The position numbers and the translations under genes are program-made. The notes beneath the pieces are model-generated. The model was not told the DNA's origin and searched no databases. It saw only the letters and a list, made by a program, of their open reading frames with translations. Shown here piece by piece: positions 35,206 to 47,525 of a stretch of DNA of 64,000 bases. The first letter of the stretch is position 1; each line of letters starts with the position of its first letter. Source of the DNA: Mycobacterium sp. M26 (GTDB lineage: Bacteria; Actinomycetota; Actinomycetes; Mycobacteriales; Mycobacteriaceae); NCBI RefSeq assembly GCF_001494595.1, contig NZ_LN929907.1, positions 1,493,468-1,557,467 on the forward strand. The letters are read 5' to 3'.

Positions 35206-36050
35206 GCATGCGGACCCGGGTCGTCGCGCTACTAGGGGTCCTCCTACTCGTCTCGGCCTGTGCACCGTCGGGCTCGGCCGCACCGGCCCCCTTCACCCCG
35301 GGTGCCACCGCACACACGATCGCCGTCGGCGGCGTCGACCGCATCTACCGGCTGTATCTGCCCGCCGGTCTGCCCCCGGCTGCGCCGCTGGTGGTCATGT
35401 TGCACGGTGGGTTCGGCAGCGCCGCGCAGGCCGAGCGGGCCTACGGCTGGAATCAGCTCGCCGAGTCGGCCAAGTTCGTCGTCGCCTACCCCGACGGGCT
35501 GGGCCGGGCCTGGAATTCCGGTGGCGGCTGCTGCGGTCGCTCCGGGCGCGACAATGTCGACGACGTCGCGTTCATCACCGCCGCGGTACGCGATATCGCC
35601 GGCAATATCGGCATCGATCCCACCCGGATCTACGCCACCGGTATCAGCAACGGCGGCATGATGGCCTACAAACTGGCCTGCAACACAGCGGTTTTCGCGG
35701 CCGTCGGGCCGGATTCGGCGACCCAGCTCGACAGCTGCCCGGCGCCGTCACCCACTTCGGTGGTACACATCCACGGCACCGCTGACCGGATGATCCGCTA
35801 CGACGGGCAGCCCGGTGAGGGTGTCGCGAACATCGACGGCCCACCGGTGCCTGACGTGAATGGATTCTGGCGCGACGTCGATCAGTGCGCGCCACCGGCC
35901 ACGACGGTCAATGGAGCGCTCACGACATCGATCGCCGACTGCCCGGCCGGGCGAAGCGTCGAGCTGATCACCGTGGCCGGTGGCGGTCATGAGTGGCCGT
36001 CATTCGCCACCGAGGCGATCTGGGATTTCTTCGCCGCGCATCCGCGCTAG
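35202..36050 (+). CDS. lpqP: Lipoprotein esterase LpqP, PHB depolymerase/feruloyl esterase-like
   Basis: A 282-residue lipoprotein. The signal ends in the lipobox LLVSAC. The mature part is an alpha/beta hydrolase of the PHB depolymerase family: [15 protein letters not shown] (oxyanion), [15 protein letters not shown] (catalytic Ser), [16 protein letters not shown] (Asp) and [11 protein letters not shown] (His). CCGRSG and further Cys suggest disulfides. Start is either GTG 35202, overlapping the nfo stop, or ATG 35208; coupling favours the first, neither has an ideal binding site. Anchored on the outer face of the membrane; the substrate is unknown. Its stop overlaps the stop of the convergent cupin gene. 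Confidence 0.87.
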   Translation: MSMRTRVVALLGVLLLVSACAPSGSAAPAPFTPGATAHTIAVGGVDRIYRLYLPAGLPPAAPLVVMLHGGFGSAAQAERAYGWNQLAESAKFVVAYPDGLGRAWNSGGGCCGRSGRDNVDDVAFITAAVRDIAGNIGIDPTRIYATGISNGGMMAYKLACNTAVFAAVGPDSATQLDSCPAPSPTSVVHIHGTADRMIRYDGQPGEGVANIDGPPVPDVNGFWRDVDQCAPPATTVNGALTTSIADCPAGRSVELITVAGGGHEWPSFATEAIWDFFAAHPR

Positions 36051-36394
36051 CTCAGATACACCTTGCGTAGCGTCTCGGTGACCGTCCACACCGTGCGCGC
36101 TCCCTCGGCCAGCCGGACCACATCGCCCGGGCCCAGCGTCAGCGGGGGAGTGCCGTCGTCGAACTCCACCGTGGCGGCCCCGGACAGCACGACGAACACC
36201 TCGTCGGCTTCCACGTCGCTCATCACACCCGGGGTCATCTCCCACACCCCGACGTCGAGTCCGCCGAACTGGCCGAGTTCGGCGATGCCGGTGTGCGGGC
36301 TGCCACCCAGCGACTGGTCGCCGGGCACCGGCTCGTGTTCGAGCCACTGGCTGGATGCGTGGACCACGGAGTTCGGCTTCACGCCCAGCAGCAT
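36047..36394 (-). CDS. Cupin-domain protein
   Basis: A 115-residue single-domain cupin. GVWEMTPGVMSDVEADEVFVVLSGAATVEFDDG and LTLGPGDVVRLAEGARTVWTV correspond to cupin motifs 1 and 2, but the metal His of motif 1 is not evident, as in the Glu/Asp-rich (DUF861-like) subgroup. Function unknown. It converges on lpqP with overlapping stop codons and is divergent from fadE8 across 50 bp. Confidence 0.8.
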   Translation of the reverse strand: MLLGVKPNSVVHASSQWLEHEPVPGDQSLGGSPHTGIAELGQFGGLDVGVWEMTPGVMSDVEADEVFVVLSGAATVEFDDGTPPLTLGPGDVVRLAEGARTVWTVTETLRKVYLS

Positions 36395-36444
36395 GCCATA
36401 TTACGGTTCTTGTGCGGCTATCAGAAAAATGTAACAGTGGAGGG

Positions 36445-38073
36445 ATGTCGGACACGCACGTCGTCACCAACCAGGTCCCGCCGCTGGTGGACCACAATCC
36501 GGCCACGTCGCCGGTGCTCATCGAGGCCCTGATCCGCGAGGGCGGACAGTGGGGGCTGGACGAGGTCACCGAACTCGGTGCGCTTTCGGGCAGCGCCCAG
36601 GCCCAGCGCTGGGGCGATCTTGCCGACCGCAACCAGCCGATCCTGCACACCCATGACCGTTACGGCTACCGGGTCGACGAGATCGAGTACGACCCCGCCT
36701 ATCACGAGCTGATGCGCACGGCGATTGCCCACGGTGTGCACGCCGCGCCGTGGGCCGACGAGCGCCCGGGTGCCCACGTGGTCCGCGCGGCGAAGATGTC
36801 GGTCTGGACGCCCGAGCCCGGCCACGTCTGCCCGATCTCGATGACCTACGCCGTCGTCCCCGCGCTGCGCCACAACCCGGAGCTGGCCGCCGTGTACGAG
36901 CCGCTGCTCACCAGCCGCGACTACGATCCCGAGCTGACGGTGCCCGCCACCAAGGCCGGGATCACCGCCGGCATGTCGATGACCGAGAAGCAGGGCGGCT
37001 CCGACGTCCGCGCCGGCACGACCCAGGCCGTCCCCAACGGCGACGGCAGCTACTCGCTGACCGGGCACAAGTGGTTCACCTCGGCGGCGATGAGCGACAT
37101 CTTCCTGGTGCTCGCCCAGGCGCCGGGCGGGCTGAGCTGCTTCATGCTGCCCCGGGTGCTGCCCGACGGCAGCCGCAACCGGATGTTCATCCAGCGCCTC
37201 AAGAACAAGCTGGGTAACCACGCCAACGCCTCCAGTGAGGTGGAGTACGACGGCGCCATCGCGTGGCTGGTCGGCGAGGAGGGCCGCGGAGTGCCGACCA
37301 TCATCGAGATGGTCAACCTCACCCGGCTGGACTGCACGCTGGGCAGCGCCACCAGCATGCGCAATGGCCTGACCCGGGCGGTGCACCATGCCCAGCATCG
37401 AAAAGCGTTCGGCGCCTATCTGATCGACCAGCCGCTGATGCGTAATGTGCTCGCCGATCTCGCCGTCGAGGCCGAGGCGGCCACCATTGTCGCGATGCGG
37501 ATGGCCGGCGCCACCGACAGCGCGGTGCGCGGTGACGAGCGCGAGACGCTGTTGCGCCGGATCGGACTGGCGGCATCCAAGTACTGGGTGTGCAAGCGGG
37601 CCACCCCGCATGCCGGCGAGGCGATGGAATGCCTGGGCGGTAACGGCTACGCCGAGGAGTCAGGTATGCCCCGGCTCTACCGCGAGGCGCCGCTGATGGG
37701 TATCTGGGAGGGCTCGGGGAACGTCAGCGCGCTGGATACCTTGCGCGCCATGGCAACCCGGCCGGAATGCGTCGACGTCCTGTTCGACGAACTGGGCACC
37801 ACCGCGGGGCAGGACGCCCGGCTGGATGTCCACGTGGCCACGCTGCGGGCCGAACTCGCAGACACCGAGGCCGTCGAGTACCGGGCCCGCAAGGTCGCCG
37901 AGGACATCTGCCTGGCGTTGCAGGGTTCGCTGCTGGTGCGACACGGCCACCCCGCGGTCGCGGAGGCATTCCTGGCCACCCGGATGGGCGGCAACTGGGG
38001 CGGCGCGTTCGGCACCCTGCCCGCTGGGCTGGATCTCGGGCCGATCATCGAGCGCTGCCTGGTGAAGGGATGA
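36445..38073 (+). CDS. fadE8: Acyl-CoA dehydrogenase FadE8 (AidB/isovaleryl-CoA dehydrogenase-like)
   Basis: A 542-residue flavoprotein equal in length to the M. tuberculosis FadE8 as I recall it. MSMTEKQGGSDVRAGTTQA and LTGHKWFTSAAMSDIFLVLAQ form the FAD/substrate-binding middle domain; RKAFGAYLIDQPLMRNVLADLAVE, AMECLGGNGYAEESGMPRLYREA and MGIWEGSGNV the C-terminal helical domain. The length and PYDPAYHELM-type N-terminus place it in the AidB-like branch. Expected reaction: alpha,beta-dehydrogenation of an acyl-CoA. ATG 36445 has GGAGGG directly before it. First gene of an operon with echA4, a PaaX regulator and echA5. Confidence 0.9.
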   Translation: MSDTHVVTNQVPPLVDHNPATSPVLIEALIREGGQWGLDEVTELGALSGSAQAQRWGDLADRNQPILHTHDRYGYRVDEIEYDPAYHELMRTAIAHGVHAAPWADERPGAHVVRAAKMSVWTPEPGHVCPISMTYAVVPALRHNPELAAVYEPLLTSRDYDPELTVPATKAGITAGMSMTEKQGGSDVRAGTTQAVPNGDGSYSLTGHKWFTSAAMSDIFLVLAQAPGGLSCFMLPRVLPDGSRNRMFIQRLKNKLGNHANASSEVEYDGAIAWLVGEEGRGVPTIIEMVNLTRLDCTLGSATSMRNGLTRAVHHAQHRKAFGAYLIDQPLMRNVLADLAVEAEAATIVAMRMAGATDSAVRGDERETLLRRIGLAASKYWVCKRATPHAGEAMECLGGNGYAEESGMPRLYREAPLMGIWEGSGNVSALDTLRAMATRPECVDVLFDELGTTAGQDARLDVHVATLRAELADTEAVEYRARKVAEDICLALQGSLLVRHGHPAVAEAFLATRMGGNWGGAFGTLPAGLDLGPIIERCLVKG

Positions 38074-38158
38074 CCGCGGTCGCGCCTCGAGTGTGCGATC
38101 TGATCCGCTTCGCACGGCGTGTCGCGGATGAAACCGCACTGTCGCGGAAGGGTGTGGC

Positions 38159-39067
38159 GTGGAGACGTTGAAGACGATGACCTACGAGGTCACCGATCGC
38201 ATCGCCCGAATCACGTTCAACCGTCCGGAGAAAGGCAATGCCATTGTCGCCGACACCCCGCTGGAATTGGCGGCGTTGGTGGAGCGGGCGGACATGGACC
38301 CCGACGTTCACGTGATCCTGGTGTCCGGTCGCGGCGACGGATTCTGTGCGGGCTTCGATCTGAGCGCGTACGCCGACGGCACCGGTTCGGCGGGCGGGTC
38401 CGAGCGCGCAGGTACCGTGCTCGACGGCAAAACCCAGGCCGTCAACCACCTGCCGAATCAGCCGTGGGATCCGATGATCGACTACCAGATGATGAGCAGG
38501 TTCGTGCGGGGCTTCGCCAGCCTCATGCACGCCGACAAGCCCACGGTGGTCAAGGTCCACGGCTATTGCGTGGCGGGCGGCACCGACATCGCGCTGCACG
38601 CCGACCAGGTGATCGCGGCCGCCGACGCCAAGATCGGCTACCCGCCGACCAGGGTGTGGGGCGTGCCCGCCGCCGGCCTGTGGGCGCATCGGCTCGGCGA
38701 CCAGCGCGCCAAACGTCTTCTGCTGACCGGTGATTGCCTCACCGGCGCGCAGGCCGCCGAATGGGGACTTGCCGTCGAGGCGCCCGACGCCAAGGACCTC
38801 GACGAGCGCACCGAACGGCTGGTCGAACGGATCGCCGCGGTTCCGGTCAACCAGCTCATCATGGTCAAGCTCGCCATGAACGCCGCGCTCTACCAGCAGG
38901 GCGTGGCCACCAGTCGCATGGTCAGCACCGTGTTCGACGGCATCGCCCGGCACACTCCCGAGGGCCACGCCTTTGTGGCCGACGCCCGCGAGCACGGGTT
39001 CCGTGAAGCGGTCCGTCACCGTGACGAGCCGTTCGGTGACCACGGCCGCCGCGCCTCCGGGGTGTGA
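38159..39067 (+). CDS. echA4: Enoyl-CoA hydratase/isomerase EchA4
   Basis: A 302-residue crotonase-family enzyme. RITFNRPEKGNAI, GRGDGFCAGFDLSAY (first oxyanion-hole segment) and VVKVHGYCVAGGTDIALHAD (second) are present, with IGYPPTRVWGVPAA after them. It would hydrate or isomerise enoyl-CoA thioesters. Length exceeds the 260 residues of simple members through an insertion around residues 75-110. GTG 38159 has GGAAGGG 6 bases upstream. Stop overlaps the PaaX start (GTGA). Confidence 0.88.
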   Translation: METLKTMTYEVTDRIARITFNRPEKGNAIVADTPLELAALVERADMDPDVHVILVSGRGDGFCAGFDLSAYADGTGSAGGSERAGTVLDGKTQAVNHLPNQPWDPMIDYQMMSRFVRGFASLMHADKPTVVKVHGYCVAGGTDIALHADQVIAAADAKIGYPPTRVWGVPAAGLWAHRLGDQRAKRLLLTGDCLTGAQAAEWGLAVEAPDAKDLDERTERLVERIAAVPVNQLIMVKLAMNAALYQQGVATSRMVSTVFDGIARHTPEGHAFVADAREHGFREAVRHRDEPFGDHGRRASGV

Positions 39068-39807
39068 CGGTGTCTGAGTCGCTGACCCGGATGACCGCCA
39101 GGTCGGTGGTGCTGTCGGTGCTGCTGGGCGCCCACCCAGCCTGGGCCACGCCGGCTGAATTGATCCGTCTGACAGCGGATTTCGGTATCCGCGAGCAAAC
39201 GTTGCGGGTGGCTCTGACGCGGATGGTCAGCGCCGGTGACCTGGTTCGTTCGGAGGACGGGTACCGGCTCTCTGATCGGCTGCTGGCCCGTCAGCGCCGG
39301 CAGGACGATGCGCTGGACCCGCGCACCCGCGACTGGGACGGAACCTGGACCACCGTTGTGATCACCTCTGTCGGGATGGATCCGAGGGTGCGGGCGGCTA
39401 TGCGGAATGCGTTGCAGAACAGCAGATTCGGTGAGCTGCGCGAAGCGGTGTGGTTGCGGCCGGACAATCTCGACGACGCGCTGCCCGCCGAAGTCGAGGG
39501 ACGGGTACGGGTACTGCACGCCCGCGACGACAATCCCGGCCAGCTCGCCGCCCAGCTCTGGGACCTCGACGGGTGGTCGGCCACCGGCCACCGCCTGCTG
39601 GCCGAGATGGCCTCGGCGTCCGATATCCCCGGTCGGTTCGCGGTCGCCGCGGGCATGGTGCGCCACCTGCTCGCCGACCCGGTGCTGCCCGACGAACTGC
39701 TGCCGTGGGGCTGGCCCGGCGCACAGGTGCGGCGGGCCTATGTGGACTTTGCCGCCGAGCTGGTGGCACGGCGAGACGACGAACGACTGATGGAGGCGAC
39801 GAGATGA
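39064..39807 (+). CDS. PaaX-family transcriptional regulator
   Basis: A 247-residue regulator with an N-terminal winged helix (ARSVVLSVLLGAHPAWATPAELIRLTADFGIREQTLRVALTRMVSAGDLVRSEDGYRLSD) and the PaaX effector region (DGTWTTVVITSVGMDPRVRAAMRNALQNSRFGELREAVWLRPDNL). PaaX proteins repress acyl-CoA catabolic genes and are released by an aryl- or acyl-CoA. Location between echA4 and echA5, with overlaps on both sides (GTGA, ATGA), points to control of this same operon. It corresponds to Rv0674. Confidence 0.88.
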   Translation: MTVSESLTRMTARSVVLSVLLGAHPAWATPAELIRLTADFGIREQTLRVALTRMVSAGDLVRSEDGYRLSDRLLARQRRQDDALDPRTRDWDGTWTTVVITSVGMDPRVRAAMRNALQNSRFGELREAVWLRPDNLDDALPAEVEGRVRVLHARDDNPGQLAAQLWDLDGWSATGHRLLAEMASASDIPGRFAVAAGMVRHLLADPVLPDELLPWGWPGAQVRRAYVDFAAELVARRDDERLMEATR

Positions 39808-40595
39808 GCGGAATACGAATCGAGCGTGATGGCGCGGTCACCACCGTGATCCTGGACCGGCCGCACGCGCGCAATGCGGTCGACGGGCCGACGGCGATGG
39901 CGCTCTACGCGGCATTCGACGAGTTCGACAAGGACGATTCGGCATCGGTCGCGGTGTTGTGGGGTGATCACGGAACCTTCTGCGCCGGAGCCGATCTCAA
40001 GGCGATGGGTACGGCGAACTCGAACCCGCTGCATAGGCCAGGGACTGGATCCGATGTCGCCGGCCCAGCGGCTCCGGGGCCGATGGGCCCGAGCCGGATG
40101 GTTCTCTCCAAACCCGTGATCGCCGCGGTCAGCGGCTACGCGGTGGCCGGCGGTCTGGAACTGGCTCTGTGGTGTGACATGCGGGTCGCCGAGGAGGACG
40201 CGGTGTTCGGGGTGTTCTGCCGACGGTGGGGGGTGCCGCTGATCGACGGCGGCACGGTTCGGCTGCCCCGGCTGATCGGGCACGGCCGGGCGATGGACCT
40301 GATCCTCACCGGCCGTGAGGTACATGCCGAGGAGGCGCTGGCGATCGGCCTGGCCAACCGGGTGGTGCCGAAGGGGCATGCCCGGCATGCCGCCGAGGAG
40401 TTGGCCGCCGAACTCGCAGCGCTGCCGCAGGGCTGCCTGCGCTCGGATCGGCTGTCGGCGATCCATCAGTGGGGCCAGTCCGAAGCCGAGGCGATGGACG
40501 TCGAGTTCGGCAGTCTCTCGCGGGTGGCCGAGGAGTCGCTGGCCGGCGCTGCGCGCTTCGCGTCGGGCGCGGGACGGCACGGCGCCAAGGCCTGA
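39804..40595 (+). CDS. echA5: Enoyl-CoA hydratase EchA5
   Basis: A 263-residue crotonase with TVILDRPHARNAVDGPTA, HGTFCAGADLKAMG and AAVSGYAVAGGLELALWCDMRVA as the two oxyanion-hole loops, then FCRRWGVPLIDGGTVRLPRLIG. The ATG at 39804 overlaps the regulator stop (ATGA), so I reject the much longer upstream frame. Likely acts with FadE8 and EchA4 in one beta-oxidation-like route; the acyl chain is unknown. Confidence 0.9.
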   Translation: MSGIRIERDGAVTTVILDRPHARNAVDGPTAMALYAAFDEFDKDDSASVAVLWGDHGTFCAGADLKAMGTANSNPLHRPGTGSDVAGPAAPGPMGPSRMVLSKPVIAAVSGYAVAGGLELALWCDMRVAEEDAVFGVFCRRWGVPLIDGGTVRLPRLIGHGRAMDLILTGREVHAEEALAIGLANRVVPKGHARHAAEELAAELAALPQGCLRSDRLSAIHQWGQSEAEAMDVEFGSLSRVAEESLAGAARFASGAGRHGAKA

Positions 40596-40607
40596 CGCCC
40601 GGCGGGC

Positions 40608-41021
40608 TCAGCCCTTGTTGATCGTGTTCCCGGTGCCGAGGTTGTTCACCTTCGGCTCGCCACCCTTGTAGGTGACGGTGTTGTTCAGGCCGACCACCGA
40701 CAGCTCGTTGGCGATCTTCTCGAACACGATCTTGTTGTCCGCGCCGCCGATGTTCACCGACGCACACGAGCCTTTCACCGTCAGGGTGTTGTTCGAGCCG
40801 CCGACGTTGAGGGACTTGCCGTCGGCGCAGTCGATCTCGGTGGTGGTGCCGAACGATCCGTAGTTGATGGTGTTGCCCACCTCGACCTGCGCGCCTGATT
40901 TGCCCGCCGTCGCCGTCGGCGAGTTGGTGTCCGTGCTGTTGGAGCCGCAACCGGCCACGGTGATGGCCACGAGTGCAGCGCCGAGGGCTCCGATTCCAGC
41001 GGCCAAAGTGGGGGTCTGCAT
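40608..41021 (-). CDS. DUF3060 lipoprotein
   Basis: A 137-residue lipoprotein with lipobox TVAGC. After a Ser/Thr linker it contains repeated short beta-helix-like units (EVGNTINYGSFG, LNVGGSNNTLTVKGS, VNIGGADNKIVFEK, VVGLNNTVTYKGG) typical of DUF3060 in mycobacteria. Two Cys (DCADGK, GSCASV) may form a disulfide. Surface-exposed and of unknown function. It converges on echA5 with a 12-bp gap. In M. tuberculosis comparable lipoproteins (Rv0679c) lie in this interval. Confidence 0.82.
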   Translation of the reverse strand: MQTPTLAAGIGALGAALVAITVAGCGSNSTDTNSPTATAGKSGAQVEVGNTINYGSFGTTTEIDCADGKSLNVGGSNNTLTVKGSCASVNIGGADNKIVFEKIANELSVVGLNNTVTYKGGEPKVNNLGTGNTINKG

Positions 41022-41140
41022 CGGCGCTACTTCCTTACTGACTCAGTGATTCGCGGTGACGGCTCGACGGTTGGAGCCTACGTGTGAGTGCCGACGTCAA
41101 CTAGAGTTCTTCGCTGATCGCAGAACTGAAGGGCGAGCGG

Positions 41141-41773
41141 ATGAGTTCACAACCGGAATCGGCGGGCGGTCGGTCGCGCGCCGGGGCCCGGTCGTCGGCG
41201 CGTTCGGCCAAACTCAGCCGCGAGGTCATCGTCAATGCCGCGCTGACCTTCCTGGACCGGGAGGGCTGGGACGCGTTGACCATCAACGCGCTGGCCACCC
41301 AGCTCGGCACCAAGGGGCCGTCGCTGTACAACCACGTCCACAGCCTCGAGGATCTGCGCCGCACGGTGCGCATGCACGTCATCGACGACATCCTGCAGAT
41401 GCTCAGCACGGTCGGGCAGGGCCGCACCCGCGACGATGCGGTGATGGCGATGGCCAGCGCCTACCGCAGCTACGCCCACCACCACCCGGGTCGCTACTCG
41501 GCGTTCACCCGGATGCCGCTGGAGGGCGACGACCCGGAATTCACCGCCGCCTCCCACGCGGCGGCCGCCCCGGTGATCGAGGTGCTGGCCTCCTACGGCC
41601 TGGACGGTGAGGACGCCTATTACGCGTCGCTGGAGTTCTGGGCAGCGCTGCACGGCTTCGTCCTGCTGGAAATGACCGGGGTGATGAACGAGGTGGACAC
41701 CGACGCCGTGTTCACCGATATGGTCCTGAGGCTGGCCGTCGGGATGGCCCACCGCAACGGCTCCGGCGGCTGA
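41141..41773 (+). CDS. TetR/AcrR-family regulator (Rv0681 position)
   Basis: A 210-residue regulator. The HTH is AKLSREVIVNAALTFLDREGWDALTINALATQLGTKGPSLYNHVHSLEDLRR (about residues 24-75) and the C-terminal ligand-binding part has the WHG-type pattern EFWAALHGFVLLEMTGVM. A disordered Ser/Arg-rich N-terminus precedes it. It sits directly upstream of rpsL as in M. tuberculosis. The target is unknown. Confidence 0.87.
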   Translation: MSSQPESAGGRSRAGARSSARSAKLSREVIVNAALTFLDREGWDALTINALATQLGTKGPSLYNHVHSLEDLRRTVRMHVIDDILQMLSTVGQGRTRDDAVMAMASAYRSYAHHHPGRYSAFTRMPLEGDDPEFTAASHAAAAPVIEVLASYGLDGEDAYYASLEFWAALHGFVLLEMTGVMNEVDTDAVFTDMVLRLAVGMAHRNGSGG

Positions 41774-42077
41774 CGCAGTTCAGGGGTCGCGGGAACCAAT
41801 GCCGCCATTCACCCGTTGACCTGCGGTAAGGCCCCGTACACCGAGTTTGGAGGGGCGTGCGGAGCCTGGTATTGTGGAGGCTCGTGCCTGGCCGATAGGG
41901 GCGCTCGCGGAGACGCGTGCGCGCACGCCGGGCAAATTCGCATGTCCAGTATGCATCGGATTCGACCGGTGCACAGTGCGTGCGACACGCCCGGTCGCGG
42001 GGTACGCGGCGGGGCGAAAACTGCAGTACAGAGACTTGAAGAACGCCGAAAGACGACGAGAGACAGAAAGCCGGTAG
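41774..42077 (+). promoter_or_regulatory. rpsL-rpsG-fusA-tuf promoter and leader
   Basis: 304 bp without a gene. A promoter is visible: TTGGAG at 41847-41852 and TATTGT at 41870-41875, spacer 17 bp, giving a leader of about 200 bases. An A/G-rich stretch ending in AAAGCCGGTAG precedes the rpsL ATG. Confidence 0.65.
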
Positions 42078-42452
42078 ATGCCAACCATTCAGCAGCTGGT
42101 CCGCAAGGGTCGCCGCGACAAGATCGCCAAGGTGAAGACCGCGGCCCTCAAGGGCAGCCCGCAGCGCCGTGGTGTGTGCACCCGCGTGTACACCACCACC
42201 CCGAAGAAGCCGAACTCGGCGCTTCGCAAGGTCGCTCGCGTGAAGCTGACCAGCCAGGTCGAGGTCACCGCTTACATCCCCGGTGAGGGCCACAACCTGC
42301 AGGAGCACTCGATGGTGCTGGTGCGTGGTGGTCGTGTGAAGGACCTCCCCGGTGTCCGCTACAAGATCATCCGCGGCTCGCTGGACACCCAGGGTGTCAA
42401 GAACCGCAAGCAGGCCCGCAGCCGTTATGGCGCCAAGAAGGAGAAGAGCTAA
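42078..42452 (+). CDS. rpsL: 30S ribosomal protein S12
   Basis: A 124-residue S12 of the decoding centre. [28 protein letters not shown] and [19 protein letters not shown] are canonical. Lys43 and the Lys in GRVKDLP (Lys88) are the streptomycin-sensitive residues, so no rpsL-type resistance is expected. Stop and the rpsG start overlap by one base (TAATG). Confidence 0.98.
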
Positions 42453-42922
42453 TGCCGCGCAAGGGCCCCGCTCCCAAGCGTCCCCTCGTCAATGACCCGG
42501 TGTACGGGTCGCAGCTGGTGACCCAGCTGGTCAACAAGGTGCTGCTGGACGGCAAGAAGTCGCTGGCCGAGCGCATCGTCTACGGTGCGCTCGAGCAGGC
42601 CCGCGAGAAGACCGGCACCGATCCGGTCGTCACCCTCAAGCGCGCCATGGACAACGTCAAGCCGGCCCTCGAGGTTCGCAGCCGCCGCGTCGGTGGTGCC
42701 ACCTACCAGGTGCCCGTCGAGGTCCGTCCGGACCGGTCGACCACGCTGGCCCTGCGCTGGCTGGTGAGCTTCTCCAAGCAGCGCCGCGAGAAGACCATGA
42801 TCGAGCGGCTGGCCAACGAGATCCTGGACGCCAGCAATGGCCTGGGTGCCGCCGTCAAGCGACGCGAGGATACCCACAAGATGGCCGAGGCGAACCGGGC
42901 CTTCGCGCACTACCGCTGGTGA
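42452..42922 (+). CDS. rpsG: 30S ribosomal protein S7
   Basis: A 156-residue S7 that nucleates the 30S head on 16S r[42 protein letters not shown] and [20 protein letters not shown] are typical, including the standard mycobacterial C-terminus. Translation is coupled to rpsL through TAATG. Confidence 0.98.
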   Translation: MPRKGPAPKRPLVNDPVYGSQLVTQLVNKVLLDGKKSLAERIVYGALEQAREKTGTDPVVTLKRAMDNVKPALEVRSRRVGGATYQVPVEVRPDRSTTLALRWLVSFSKQRREKTMIERLANEILDASNGLGAAVKRREDTHKMAEANRAFAHYRW

Positions 42923-43010
42923 CACCGGGCGCCCGGCCCTAGGGCTGGACGCCTCGGCGCACGGGCGCAACTGACAGCAATCACGCAAGCGAAAGAGTGG
43001 GAAGACTTCT

Positions 43011-45113
<2,103 letters not shown>

Positions 45114-45194
45114 CCCGGCCGCGTTGGCAGACCACACAACTGAAAAACAACAACCTGCTTTAAAAGCACCAACACAGTCCAGGAGGACACAGAA

Positions 45195-46385
<1,191 letters not shown>

Positions 46386-46410
46386 TCTGAGTACCTAGTA
46401 CCAACACGAG

Positions 46411-46444
46411 AACGGCGCTCACCTTCGGGTGGGCGCCGTTTTCG
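46411..46444 (+). terminator. Intrinsic terminator after tuf
   Basis: Bases 46411-46418 (AACGGCGC) pair with 46433-46440 (GCGCCGTT); the inner CACC/GGTG closes a TTCG tetraloop; a T run follows. Confidence 0.92.
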
Positions 46445-46479
46445 TTGTCGGGCATGGCAGGTCTACCGGCTATCGTCCG

Positions 46480-46818
46480 TCAGCATCGGTAACCTTGGTA
46501 ACCCTGGTTCTCCCAGGGATAGATGGAAACCGAGAACTTCGAGCACCACCCGCGATTGGCGTACTGAGACGCAATCAATTGGTGTCCGAATATCATCGTC
46601 GTGATTGCCGCGATCAGCACGGGGTTTCCTTTTGCCGCCATTGCGATGTCCATGAACTGCATCCCGTTCGCCATCTGCCTCGTCTCGGCTTTCGATAGGT
46701 AGATGTTGCAGCGGCCGTCTTTACATCCCCCCGTGGTGGCTTCAGCGGGAGTTGCCAGCGCCAAGCTTCCTGCGAGTACTGCCGGCACGATGGCGGCGGT
46801 GATCATCTTCTTCTTCAT
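46480..46818 (-). CDS. Small secreted four-cysteine protein
   Basis: 112 residues from ATG 46816-46818, with AAGGAG five bases upstream (the frame is open to 46968 but without a better site). MKKKMITAAIVPAVLAGSLALA is a clean signal peptide with cleavage near PAEA-T. The mature part of about 85 residues has four Cys (GGCKDGRCNIY, GWCSKF and a Cys at the very C-terminus), a hydrophobic middle (VLIAAITTMIFGHQLIASQYA) and an aromatic end (YPWENQGYQGYRC). I do not recognise the family. The hydrophobic stretch could insert into a membrane, so a toxin-like or surface role is possible but unproven. Confidence 0.75.
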   Translation of the reverse strand: MKKKMITAAIVPAVLAGSLALATPAEATTGGCKDGRCNIYLSKAETRQMANGMQFMDIAMAAKGNPVLIAAITTMIFGHQLIASQYANRGWCSKFSVSIYPWENQGYQGYRC

Positions 46819-47138
46819 GCGATCTCCTTGGTTGAGTTCCGGAGCCGTCGAGACTCCTGCGATGTGGACTACTAGACCATCGAGAACCGGTGGCTCATTG
46901 CCTTGCGGCAACCGCGCTGGTCGATCGATACCTCGTACTGACTTGGTGTTGATAGGGGGTAACGACACCGGTGCCTCCTGGAGTTGAGAGGGCGCTTGCT
47001 GGCGGATCGATGGTCTTGTTCGTAGGAATCCGCCTGGGGGACTTGGAATTGAAGACCTTCAACTCGGATCGCGATTACGCTGATGTGGGGGCAGGATTGT
47101 TGAGCACGGGTGCAACTCAGTCGGTTGGAGGCGGAAAA
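46819..47138. other. Intergenic, divergent control region
   Basis: 320 bp between the secreted-protein gene and the coiled-coil gene. TTGAAG-AC-CTTCAA (47049-47062) is a perfect 6-bp inverted repeat over a possible -35 element, with GATTAC at 47073-47078 as a weak -10 for the rightward gene. The rightward frame stays open back to 46971, so a longer N-terminus for that gene cannot be excluded. Confidence 0.4.
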
Positions 47139-47525
47139 TTGTGGCACGACGTGGTCACCACTGTGTTGGGCGTCGTCTTTGGATTGCTGTCCGGCTTCTA
47201 TTTTGAACGCCGTAATACGAAATCTGCTCAAGCCCACAATGCGGAACTCGAACGCGAGCTCGCTTCCCTGAGAAGCTCGATCTACAATATTGGCGGGGAA
47301 GAGCGATTGCCAGATTCGAAGACGTCATTCGACGAGGCTTTGGTGGGTCTAGTCCATCGGCGTGCTCGCAACATCCAAGGGGTCGACGGCCAAACAAGCC
47401 GACTTCAACTCAGGTCACACTTCTGCGCGCAGGGCTACTCGGCGAAGGATGTGGATGACGCTATTGGTGAACTCTGTGATCGGGGCGATCTCATAGCCAA
47501 CGGCAAGTGGCTGGTGATCAAGTGA
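47139..47525 (+). CDS. Membrane-anchored coiled-coil protein with C-terminal winged-helix-like region
   Basis: 128 residues from TTG 47139, chosen because GGAGG lies exactly 7 bases before it; an upstream GTG at 46971 would add 56 residues with no binding site. Residues about 1-23 (WHDVVTTVLGVVFGLLSGFYF) form one transmembrane helix followed by Arg-rich cytoplasmic sequence, a coiled coil (AQAHNAELERELASLRSSIYNI) and a C-terminal part (LRSHFCAQGYSAKDVDDAIGELCDRGDLIANGKWLVIK) that reads like a small winged helix. Family not recognised. Its stop overlaps the next gene's GTG (GTGA), so the two are translated together. Confidence 0.65.
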   Translation: MWHDVVTTVLGVVFGLLSGFYFERRNTKSAQAHNAELERELASLRSSIYNIGGEERLPDSKTSFDEALVGLVHRRARNIQGVDGQTSRLQLRSHFCAQGYSAKDVDDAIGELCDRGDLIANGKWLVIK

